Shown: piece after piece, positions 1 to 5,940 of the stretch | Layout: every line of letters begins with the position of its first letter | Position numbering within the stretch: the first letter of the stretch is position 1 | DNA from: Pseudomonadota bacterium | Lineage (GTDB): Bacteria; Desulfobacterota; Desulfobulbia; Desulfobulbales; SURF-16 | Direction: 5' to 3' | Length of the DNA: 5,940 nucleotides | Assembly: GCA_030597865.1 (NCBI GenBank) | Contig: JAUVQZ010000181.1 | Coordinates: forward strand, 1 to 5,940 | Made by a program: the position numbers and the translations under genes | Notes under the pieces: model-generated | Told to the model about the DNA's origin: nothing | The model's database searches: none | The model's input: the letters and a program-made list of their open reading frames with translations, nothing else

Positions 1-655
1 GGCCATAGGTATGGCTGAGGCCGGTGATGGTGGTGTTGGCAAGGATGATGACAGGGGCCTGGCCAGGGGCCAGGAATATATCCAGGTCTGTTTTGTGGAT
101 ATTGGTGGCCATATTGCCAAAATGGTCGGCGCGGATGCACTGACCCTGGATGTGCTGGTGGTCCATGGTGGGCTCAGGCAGCTTCAGGCGGATCAGGTCG
201 TTCACCGGGATGGTTGGTCCCAGCCCATGGGGATCAAGGCCGTTGGCCAGGGCCGCTGCCACCGGCGCCAAGATATCCCGGCCGTGGAAGGTGGCGGAGA
301 CCGGTTGGCGGAAGAGTTGTTCATTGCTGAGCTGGAAGGCGTGACTGCCTGCCTTAAAAAAGGGGGTGAGCAGACCATTGTCCGGGGCCAGAAAGAGTTG
401 GCCCTGCGCTTTGACACAGATGATGCGGCGGCTGGTGCCGACGCCGGGATCCACCACTGCCACATGGATGGTGGCGGCCGGAAAATAGGGGGCGGCCTCT
501 CTGAGGACGTGGCTGGCCGCAGCGATATCCTGGGGCGGGATGGTGTGGCAGATGTCAATGATCCGGGCCTGGGAGCAGCGGCCCGCAATCACCCCCTTCA
601 TCATGGCCACGAAGGGATCATCAAGGCCGAAATCAGTGGTCAGGGTGATGGGCAT
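1..655 (-). CDS. SAM hydroxide adenosyltransferase (DUF62 family), 3' end cut off by window edge
   Basis: The predicted enzyme hydrolyses S-adenosylmethionine to adenosine and methionine in the cytoplasm. The minus-strand frame stays open from ATG 655 to the left edge (218 codons), so it has no stop here; family members run to roughly 260-300 residues, so the end of the C-terminal domain is missing. Residues 4-10 read TLTTDFG, the family's N-terminal signature. DPGVGTSRR lies at 69-77, PDNGLLTP at 91-98, FHGRDILAPVAA at 123-134, and DHFGNMATNI at 177-186 in the C-terminal domain. D69, R76 and H124 match in identity and spacing the Asp-Arg-His triad known to set the water-using DUF62 enzymes apart from the related chlorinase and fluorinase. 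The start lies 7 bases after the deacetylase stop, with a GGAG (666-669) overlapping the end of that gene 10 bases upstream. Family call is strong; physiological role is unknown. Confidence 0.93.
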   Translation of the reverse strand, partial: MPITLTTDFGLDDPFVAMMKGVIAGRCSQARIIDICHTIPPQDIAAASHVLREAAPYFPAATIHVAVVDPGVGTSRRIICVKAQGQLFLAPDNGLLTPFFKAGSHAFQLSNEQLFRQPVSATFHGRDILAPVAAALANGLDPHGLGPTIPVNDLIRLKLPEPTMDHQHIQGQCIRADHFGNMATNIHKTDLDIFLAPGQAPVIILANTTITGLSHTYG

Positions 656-662
656 GGCTCGT

Positions 663-1613
663 CTACTCCATGAGGGTGCTGATGCCCACCAGCTGGACCT
701 GCTCGGTGAGCCAGGCCGCCTCCTTCTCCAGGGTGGCGATGGTGGCGGGGTAGGGGTGGGCAATACCAATGGCCGAGCCATGTTTTTTTGCAATCTTCAC
801 CAGGTGGACAAGCTGGGCCTTGATCTTGGCCCCGTCGGGTTCATTGTCAATGAAGACGTCCCGGCGGCCGGTCTTGATCTTCATCTCCCTGGCCTCCTTA
901 TGGGCCACGGAACTGGCAATGGTAATGCTGTCCAGGAAGAAGAGGTTGCGGGCCTTAAGGGGGGCAAGGGCGGCACGCATGGCCTCCTTGTTACTGGTGA
1001 ATTTGGAACCCATGTGGTTGTTGACCCCCACGGCATGGGGAATATCCTCCAGGTTCTTGCGGACCTGGGCCTTAATGGAGCGCGCTGACATGGAGGTGGA
1101 GAGGGCGCCCGGGCCAGGATCCCATTTGGGCAATGTGGCCTCCATGGGAAGATGGAGGAGTATGTCCCGTTTTCGGGCATGGGCCATTTCCATGAGGCTA
1201 TGGGCATGGGGGGTAAAGGGCAGAATGGCAAAGGAGAGGTTGAGGTCAAGCTCTATGAGCTGCTGGCCCAGCTTCTGGCGATTACCCATGTCATCAATGA
1301 GCAGGGCCAGGCGCGGTTTGCCGTTGTCAATGGCCTGCGGTCCTTTGGGTTTGCTGGATTTTTTCTTGAACTCGGGGGGGGAATCCTCCTCGTAGGCGAG
1401 CTTTGGCTGGACTGGTTGGTATAGGGGGTGGCTCTTGTTGTTGGCCCTGGAACTGCGCTCCGTACCCGGGTTGAGAAAGATGAGGTAGGCGGTGGCAGCC
1501 ATGGTGGCAGCCAGAACCAGGCCAAGGAGAAGGGGCCAGATAAAGCGGGTCTTTGATGGTTTTACCCGTCTTCTGGCGGTTTTCTTTTTTGTCTTTGCTT
1601 TTTTCTTGGCCAT
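663..1613 (-). CDS. Membrane-anchored divergent polysaccharide deacetylase (YibQ/PF04748-like)
   Basis: This 316-residue protein has three parts. Residues 1-23 are a Lys/Arg-rich cytoplasmic tail, residues 24-47 form one hydrophobic segment (IWPLLLGLVLAA and onward), and residues 50-97 are a polar, low-complexity linker. The catalytic-type domain follows from about 99 to the end. The arrangement suggests a type II signal anchor with the domain outside the inner membrane. Visible motifs are LALLIDDMG (102-110), ILLHLPME (151-158), NNHMGS (198-203), FFLDS (225-229), DVFID (252-256) and IAHPYP (284-289). D107/D108, H154, H200 and H286 are candidate metal or catalytic residues, by analogy with NodB-type deacetylases. 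PF04748 members are mostly uncharacterised, so deacetylase activity is inferred from the fold family. The ATG shares one base with the stop of the upstream synthase gene (TAATG) and has no clear ribosome binding site, so reinitiation is likely. The Lys-rich start contains two A6 runs. Confidence 0.88.
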   Translation of the reverse strand: MAKKKAKTKKKTARRRVKPSKTRFIWPLLLGLVLAATMAATAYLIFLNPGTERSSRANNKSHPLYQPVQPKLAYEEDSPPEFKKKSSKPKGPQAIDNGKPRLALLIDDMGNRQKLGQQLIELDLNLSFAILPFTPHAHSLMEMAHARKRDILLHLPMEATLPKWDPGPGALSTSMSARSIKAQVRKNLEDIPHAVGVNNHMGSKFTSNKEAMRAALAPLKARNLFFLDSITIASSVAHKEAREMKIKTGRRDVFIDNEPDGAKIKAQLVHLVKIAKKHGSAIGIAHPYPATIATLEKEAAWLTEQVQLVGISTLME

Positions 1614-2635
1614 TATTTGTTTCGGCTCAGGACATAGTGGGCCAGTGCCTGCAGGGTGTCCTTGGTCTCGCAGTCCTTAAAGGCCTCCAGGGCCTCCAGG
1701 GCGGCGGCGATGAGGGTGTCAGCCCCTTGCCGGGCATAGCTGAAACCGCCCGCCTCATCAATGATGGTGGTGACCTCCCTGATCCTGGCCTGTCTCTCCG
1801 GGGCCTGGCCAGCCAAAAGGTCGGTGAGGATCTTTCCTTTGTCAGCAGGCCCCTCTTTAATGGCATAGATAAGGGGCAGGGTCATTTTGCCCTCAGCAAA
1901 ATCGTTGCCGATGGCCTTGCCTGTGCTGTCCTCGTCGCCAAGATAGTCGAGGAGATCATCCACCACCTGAAAGGCCAGACCCAGGGCGTCGCCAAAGGTG
2001 CGGATGGCTGCCCGCTGTTCCTTGTCAGCCCCGGCAAAACAGGCGCCAACCTCGCAGGCCGCGCCGATCAGGGCCCCTGTCTTGCCACGGAGCACGGCAA
2101 AATAATTCTCCTCAGAGAGGTTGGTGTCGGCCACGTTCTGGGCCTGGAGAAACTCGGCGTCAATCATGGCGCTGGTTGCCTCGCCGATCAGGGCCAGGCA
2201 TCTCTCGCCACCCACCAGACCGGCCAGGGTCATGGCCCTGGTGTGGAGGTAATCACCGGCCAGAATAGCGGTACTGGCGTCCCAGACCTGGTTAGCGGTC
2301 TTTTTTCCCCTTCTGGTATCGGCATGGTCAATGACATCGTCATGGAGGAGGCTGGCCCCGTGGAGAAACTCAAAGACCATGGCCAGATGGTAGAGGTCAG
2401 GCGGCGGCGACAGCTCTTCTTCATCGGCAATGCCCTCCGGCATTCTGGTAAAGGCGACCAGCCGGGCAATGAGCACGGTGAGCAGGGGTCGGATACGCTT
2501 GCCGCCGTTGAAAATGCCATGGTCAACCACCTCGGCCAGGCGGGCGCTTTTGATGGTGGCAAATTCCGCTGCCATGGCCTGGTTGATCTGCTCAATCTCG
2601 GGCTGAAGGAGGGAGAGTAGTTGTTCTTTATCCAC
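1613..2635 (-). CDS. ispB: Long-chain polyprenyl diphosphate synthase (IspB/octaprenyl-type)
   Basis: This enzyme condenses isopentenyl diphosphate onto an allylic primer to make the long prenyl chain, most likely the side chain of the respiratory quinone. With a GTG start it is 340 residues, normal for the family. It carries GGKRIRP (44-50), the first Asp-rich motif DDVID (99-103), RRGKKTAN around 108-115, GKT (184-186), and the second Asp-rich motif as FQVVDDLLD (222-230), then GNDFAEGKMTLPL at 243-255. The residues four and five before the first motif are small (S95, A94), which in this family permits long products rather than C15 or C20. An ATG at 2674 would add 13 residues, but it lies inside the helicase gene and adds nothing family-like; GTG 2635 sits 7 bases after a perfect AAGGAG and only 4 bases after the helicase stop, so I chose it. 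The exact chain length and the gene symbol are less certain than the family. Confidence 0.93.
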   Translation of the reverse strand: MDKEQLLSLLQPEIEQINQAMAAEFATIKSARLAEVVDHGIFNGGKRIRPLLTVLIARLVAFTRMPEGIADEEELSPPPDLYHLAMVFEFLHGASLLHDDVIDHADTRRGKKTANQVWDASTAILAGDYLHTRAMTLAGLVGGERCLALIGEATSAMIDAEFLQAQNVADTNLSEENYFAVLRGKTGALIGAACEVGACFAGADKEQRAAIRTFGDALGLAFQVVDDLLDYLGDEDSTGKAIGNDFAEGKMTLPLIYAIKEGPADKGKILTDLLAGQAPERQARIREVTTIIDEAGGFSYARQGADTLIAAALEALEAFKDCETKDTLQALAHYVLSRNK

Positions 2636-2639
2636 GGTA

Positions 2640-4619
2640 TTACTCCTTATTGAAAAAGGCTCGAACCTCATCAAGGCTGCGGATTACAGGGCTCGGCGGT
2701 GTGCTTTTTAAAAAGATCCGGCCATAGGATTTTGCGTAGAGGCGGGAGTCAAGAATGGCCAGCAGGCCACTGTCGGTTGATGATCGCATCAGCCGGCCCA
2801 GGCCCTGGCGCAGGGTGAGGATGGCCCTGGGCACCTGAAAGTCGAAAAAGGGGTTGCCGCCGGCCTCTTTTATTTTATCCGCCCGGGCCATAATAACAGG
2901 ATCAGAGGGAACTTCAAATGGAAGTTTGTCGATGATGACGGCGCTCAAGGTGTTACCCGGCACATCCACCCCCTCCCAGAAGGAGGCCACGGCCAGCAGC
3001 ACCGAATGGGTCTCCTCCCGGAAGTTCTCCAGCAGTTTTTGCTTGGGGGCTTCGCCCTGGACAAAGACCGGAAAGGGCAGGCGGTCGCTGAGGTAGTCAT
3101 ACATATGGTCCATGGCCCGGATACTGGTGAACAGGACCAGGGCCCGTCCCGAAGAGGCCATGAGAAGCTCGTGGATCTCTTCCTGGACGGCGTTAAAAAA
3201 GGTGCGGTCACTGGGCAGGGGAAAGCCGCTCGGCGGGATGTAGAGCCGGGTCCTGTTTCTATAGTCAAAGGGGGTGGGGAGCTGTAGGGTCTTGGTGTGC
3301 TCGTCCAGGCCCAGGCGCCCGAAAAAATAGGAGAAATTGGCGCCGGTGGTCAGGGTGGCAGAGGTGAAGGTCGCTGATTTGACCGTGTTGTAGAAGGATT
3401 TATGGAGGTCCTGGGCAATGTCAATGGGCGAGGCGGTGAGGGCCACGGTCTTTTCCCGCCGTTCATACCAGTATACATAGGATGAGTCTGGGGGGGCGGT
3501 GAAATGTTCCAGGGCGGCGCTGGCCTCAGAGGTGCGGCGCAAAAAGCCGTTCCAGCTCTCATAGCGCAGGGCCACGGTCTCAAGCTGGTCGGCCAGGGTG
3601 ACCAGGCGGCTGGCCAGTAACTCGCTTTCCCTGTACCACTCGTCATTGTCAGAGGTGAAGTCGGTGAGGGGGAAACGGCCTTTTTCTCGGGGAAAGAGGG
3701 ATACGAGACGCTGGGCATGCTGGCTGAGACTCATGGCCAGGGCCAGGGCCTTTTCCTGCTCCTTGTCCCCCACTGATTCGGCATGGGCCTTTTCAATATC
3801 ACGGGCCAGGTCAAGAAATTGGTAATGGCTGAGGCTGATGCCGAAATAACGGGTGGCGATATTCTCGATATGATGGGCCTCGTCAAAGATCACGGACTCA
3901 TAACGGGGCAGCACCTCGGCAAAGCCGTGCCTTCTCAGGGCCAGGTCAGAGAAAAAGAGATGGTGGTTGACGATGAGCAGTCGGGCTGAGCCTGCCTCCT
4001 TGCGCAGCCGGGTGACAAAACAGGCGCTGTAGTCCGGGCAGTTGCTGCCCAGGCACTGGCTGGTGGTTGCACTTATTTCGCGCCACAGGGGGCTTTGATC
4101 CGGCAGCCAGTCGAGTTCGGCCCGGTCACCGGTCTTGGTTTCCTGGAGCCACTGTTCCAGGGATTCCATATGAATATTCTGGAACAGAGGGGCCTGGGGC
4201 GAGGCAGTGAATTGGTGGTAGCGGTAGTAACAGAGATAGTTCTGCCTGCCCTTGACGCAGAGGGCCGTCAGCGTTGGGTCGATATGCTCCCTGATAAAGG
4301 GGATCTCCTTGTGGAGGATCTGCTCCTGGAGGTTGATGGTGCCGGTGGAGACCACAATCTTCTGGCCGCTGAGCACGGCCGGGACCAGGTAGGCCAGGGT
4401 CTTGCCGATACCGGTTTCCGCCTCAATGGCCAGTTTACGACCTAAAACAGGGTTGTGGCCCCAGGGGTCTTCCTGGTGGAGGATGTCGGCAATGGCCTGG
4501 GCCATCCGGAGCTGCCCCGGCCGTGGGTCATAGCCGGACAGTTTCTGGGAGATCAGGCCGCCGGGGCTGAAGATCTGCCGGGTTTCCGTGCGCAGGTCAA
4601 AGCTGATGTCTGGACTCAT
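2640..4619 (-). CDS. dinG: DinG/XPD-family ATP-dependent DNA helicase with Fe-S cluster motif
   Basis: This is a predicted superfamily 2 DNA helicase; DinG/XPD relatives move 5' to 3' and act in repair and in resolving R-loops or secondary structures. From ATG 4619 it is 659 residues, between E. coli YoaA and DinG in size. Motifs in order: QxRxGQ-type entry region near 32-40 (RPGQLRMAQA), Walker A AETGIGKT (67-74), the four cluster cysteines C130, C189, C194 and C200, VNHHLFFSDLALR (217-229), DEAH (246-249), TSATL (419-423), SFWEGVD (546-552) and motif VI QGLGRLMR (605-612). The CX4CX5C spacing of the last three cysteines equals that of E. coli DinG. No N-terminal exonuclease domain is present. 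ATG 4619 overlaps the upstream stop as ATGA; ATG 4628 (three codons earlier) and ATG 4673 are alternatives, the last overlapping the upstream gene by 58 bases. DinG versus YoaA subfamily cannot be settled by eye. Confidence 0.93.
   Translation of the reverse strand: MSPDISFDLRTETRQIFSPGGLISQKLSGYDPRPGQLRMAQAIADILHQEDPWGHNPVLGRKLAIEAETGIGKTLAYLVPAVLSGQKIVVSTGTINLQEQILHKEIPFIREHIDPTLTALCVKGRQNYLCYYRYHQFTASPQAPLFQNIHMESLEQWLQETKTGDRAELDWLPDQSPLWREISATTSQCLGSNCPDYSACFVTRLRKEAGSARLLIVNHHLFFSDLALRRHGFAEVLPRYESVIFDEAHHIENIATRYFGISLSHYQFLDLARDIEKAHAESVGDKEQEKALALAMSLSQHAQRLVSLFPREKGRFPLTDFTSDNDEWYRESELLASRLVTLADQLETVALRYESWNGFLRRTSEASAALEHFTAPPDSSYVYWYERREKTVALTASPIDIAQDLHKSFYNTVKSATFTSATLTTGANFSYFFGRLGLDEHTKTLQLPTPFDYRNRTRLYIPPSGFPLPSDRTFFNAVQEEIHELLMASSGRALVLFTSIRAMDHMYDYLSDRLPFPVFVQGEAPKQKLLENFREETHSVLLAVASFWEGVDVPGNTLSAVIIDKLPFEVPSDPVIMARADKIKEAGGNPFFDFQVPRAILTLRQGLGRLMRSSTDSGLLAILDSRLYAKSYGRIFLKSTPPSPVIRSLDEVRAFFNKE
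2643..2648 (-). promoter_or_regulatory. Ribosome binding site (AAGGAG) fixing the GTG start of the polyprenyl synthase
   Basis: The AAGGAG is formed by the helicase's last two sense codons (AAG GAG) just before its TAA. It lies 7 bases upstream of GTG 2635, ideal spacing. This supports the GTG start over the upstream ATG 2674 and suggests that translation of the synthase is coupled to termination of the helicase. Confidence 0.85.
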
Positions 4620-5716
4620 CCCTTGCATGTCGAGGATCGGCTGGAGAGCACGGCCAGAAGGCCATGGGTCCATGGCCCTGTCGATTCTGGGCTGATTTTC
4701 TTGGCACAGAGTTTGGCCACCAGCTGCGAGATTGGCTGGTGGAGGAGATAGATCTCCAGGTGGGGGGTGGCGCAGCTTTTTTGGGGGCTGCTGGCAACAG
4801 GGGGCTCCGGCCAGATCTGTTGTTCGTACTGCTTGGTCCAGAGGGCGGCCATCTGGGCCAGATCGGCCAGGCTGGTTGATCCCGGGCCATGGAGGGCAAT
4901 GTCGTGGAGTATCTCTGCGGTTTTTTGGCGGCAGTCAGAGAGCTGATCCAGCCAGATGCGCCTCTTCTCTGGATAATTTTCCGGATCCTGATTGCAGTTG
5001 GGCAGGGGCAGTCGTAGCAGGCGCACAGGGCGCTGGCCGCTGAGATTTTCGTTCACCTCAAAAAAAGGTTCGGCGGCCCCTTGGCAAAAACAGTTTAACA
5101 GCCAAGGGTGCTGGTCTCCGGCCAGCAGCAGACGGCCCCAGGCCTTGATCAGGGACTCAACCCGGACAGGAAATTCCGGCTTTGGGTTGACCCCTAAGGC
5201 CTGGAAGAGATCCTCAATATCATCACCCTTGAGTTCCTGGAGAAGTTCGGCCTGGCGCTCCTCCAGCAGGGCGAGGCCCTGGGTAAGCTCCCTTTGTTCA
5301 CGGCGTAAAATTTCAGCCAGTTTAAGAAGGAGCCTGGCCTGCCAGAGTTCTTCCCTGTCCTTGGAGGATTGGGGGGCAGAGGGGGCCTGGTCTGCCGGGG
5401 GCTGCAGGTTGTTGATGATGTCCTGGACCGATTTTGGATCGCGGTGCTCCATAAAGTCAAGGGCCAGGTTGGAGAGCTGTCCCTGGTAGAAGGCAGCCTC
5501 GTTGCCCTTGAGCTCAGCCAGGAGATGTTGGAAGCGTTCAAGGTCATCACCTAATGGGGCAGGGGTATATGGGGTACATAGCTCATCCGCCTCGCCCGGG
5601 TCATTTTCCACCGGCCCCAGGTAGAAGATCTGCGAGAAGAAAAGGAGCTGGCCACGGACATCGTTTAGGGTGATATCTGTTTCTGGAAAATGGTAGGCGG
5701 GGAGAGAGGGCATCAT
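4616..5716 (-). CDS. Uncharacterised soluble protein, first gene of the operon
   Basis: I do not recognise a domain in this 366-residue protein. It has no signal peptide or membrane segment, so it is probably cytoplasmic. Residues 15-104 are mixed hydrophobic and acidic (QLLFFSQIFYLGPVEND, then DELC and APLGDDLERF). A Pro/Ser/Gln linker lies at about 105-119. A long, charged, Leu-rich helical stretch with coiled-coil character runs from about 122 to 171. The rest is globular and Trp/Leu-rich. The six cysteines after residue 200 (209, 211, 241, 262, 315, 337) and C47, C364 show no metal-binding spacing. Codon choice looks like that of its neighbours, and the frame is uninterrupted, which supports a real gene. 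Two tandem ATGs (5716, 5713) are possible starts, and neither has a strong ribosome binding site. Its TGA overlaps the helicase ATG (ATGA), so the two are probably co-translated; a helicase accessory role is only a guess. Confidence 0.8.
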   Translation of the reverse strand: MMPSLPAYHFPETDITLNDVRGQLLFFSQIFYLGPVENDPGEADELCTPYTPAPLGDDLERFQHLLAELKGNEAAFYQGQLSNLALDFMEHRDPKSVQDIINNLQPPADQAPSAPQSSKDREELWQARLLLKLAEILRREQRELTQGLALLEERQAELLQELKGDDIEDLFQALGVNPKPEFPVRVESLIKAWGRLLLAGDQHPWLLNCFCQGAAEPFFEVNENLSGQRPVRLLRLPLPNCNQDPENYPEKRRIWLDQLSDCRQKTAEILHDIALHGPGSTSLADLAQMAALWTKQYEQQIWPEPPVASSPQKSCATPHLEIYLLHQPISQLVAKLCAKKISPESTGPWTHGLLAVLSSRSSTCKG

Positions 5717-5874
5717 ATTTTTCTACATCAATGGAGGGAAAAATGGTAAGGCCATAGGCAGTAGCAGGCAATGTCCTCCCTGACCATGGTCCCTGTAAAA
5801 AGAAAAAGTTTATGGGTATCTTGAAAAACTAGATATTTCGGAGTCTGCGCTTACCTGTTCGAGGACAAGGAACG
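5717..5874. other. Intergenic region between divergent transcription units
   Basis: This 158-base stretch is visibly more AT-rich than the coding DNA and has no credible gene. It contains the weak minus-strand promoter candidate at 5743-5771, the palindrome GACCATGGTC at 5782-5791, and an A-rich tract at 5797-5807. I found no convincing promoter boxes for the plus-strand gene, and no terminator or riboswitch-like structure. Confidence 0.6.
5743..5771 (-). promoter_or_regulatory. Possible sigma-70-type promoter for the minus-strand operon
   Basis: On the minus strand, TTGCCT (5771-5766) and TACCAT (5748-5743) are separated by exactly 17 bases. Each matches four of six consensus positions. Transcription would start near 5736, giving a leader of about 20 bases before ATG 5716. 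The position is right, but the boxes are weak and such matches arise by chance. Confidence 0.3.
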
Positions 5875-5940
5875 GTGAAAATAAAAAGCACCCCAAGGGT
5901 ATTTCCTACGGGCACGCAGCATATTGATCATATGCGAGCA
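5875..5940 (+). CDS. Possible start of a divergent gene, cut off by window edge
   Basis: A plus-strand frame opens at GTG 5875 and runs without a stop for 22 codons to the window end, beginning (M)KIKSTPRVFPTGTQHIDHMRA if the GTG is read as Met. An AAGGA (5867-5872 region) precedes it at a short but acceptable spacing of about 3-4 bases. The A-rich early codons (AAA ATA AAA) are typical of a translation start. I do not recognise the protein from this fragment. It would be transcribed away from the helicase operon, sharing the intergenic region. A competing minus-strand reading frame here is only 26 codons long and ends at 5852, so it looks less likely. Confidence 0.5.
   Translation, partial: MKIKSTPRVFPTGTQHIDHMRA

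Noticed and set aside
11..673. Plus-strand open frame of 220 codons at the left end
   Set aside because: It is the mirror of the SAM hydroxide adenosyltransferase, whose motifs and triad are unmistakable on the minus strand.
1584..1590. In-frame A AAA AAG heptamer at codons 8-10 of the deacetylase, the classic -1 frameshift signal
   Set aside because: It sits in a Lys-rich tail where such runs are expected. I saw no supporting stem-loop or meaningful -1 product, and the zero frame gives the full conserved protein.
1553..2620. Long plus-strand open frame (355 codons) lying antisense to the polyprenyl synthase gene
   Set aside because: The opposite strand encodes a full-length enzyme with all family motifs. 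The antisense product is Gly/Val/Leu-rich with no recognisable domain, as expected for a mirror frame in GC-rich DNA.
4620..4673. Upstream ATG extension of the helicase by 18 residues
   Set aside because: It would overlap the upstream gene by 58 bases, the added residues resemble nothing in the family, and ATG 4619 forms a classic ATGA junction.
5855..5868. LexA-box-like CTGT...ACAA upstream of the operon, tempting because E. coli dinG is in the SOS regulon
   Set aside because: The half-sites are 6 bases apart instead of 8 and the right half is imperfect. The site also lies about 140 bases from the operon start and near the start of the divergent gene.
5919..5935. Inverted repeat GCATAT-TGATC-ATATGC near the right edge
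   Set aside because: It lies inside the probable coding start of the divergent gene, its arms are only 6 AT-rich base pairs, and no T tract follows, so it is not a terminator and is probably chance.

Overview
The window looks like chromosomal housekeeping DNA from a GC-rich, Gram-negative-type bacterium. The mix of genes (a DinG-type helicase, a long-chain polyprenyl diphosphate synthase, a membrane-anchored divergent polysaccharide deacetylase and a SAM hydroxide adenosyltransferase) and the protein sequence style would fit Desulfobacterota (former Deltaproteobacteria). That placement is an inference from impression, not from a search.

Almost everything lies on the minus strand as one compact five-gene cluster read from right to left. 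In transcription order it contains: an unrecognised 366-residue soluble protein (5716 to 4616); a DinG/XPD-family iron-sulfur helicase (4619 to 2640); an IspB-type polyprenyl diphosphate synthase with a GTG start (2635 to 1613); a membrane-anchored divergent polysaccharide deacetylase (1613 to 663); and a SAM hydroxide adenosyltransferase of the DUF62 family (655 to the left edge, cut off). The junctions are an ATGA 4-base overlap, a 4-base gap with the ribosome binding site inside the helicase's last codons, a TAATG 1-base overlap and a 7-base gap. There is therefore no room for internal terminators, and a single operon with translational coupling is very likely.

The right end (5717-5940) is the only non-coding stretch. 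It holds a possible promoter for the operon, a 10-base palindrome, and what looks like the first 22 codons of a divergent plus-strand gene starting at GTG 5875 behind an AAGGA ribosome binding site. No RNA genes, mobile elements, CRISPR arrays or long repeats were seen.

The operon joins functions with no single obvious theme: DNA repair (helicase), quinone or isoprenoid side-chain synthesis, envelope polysaccharide processing and SAM turnover. The most open question is the unknown first gene, whose stop overlaps the helicase start. I found no sign of a defence island, a biosynthetic cluster or another clearly new system.
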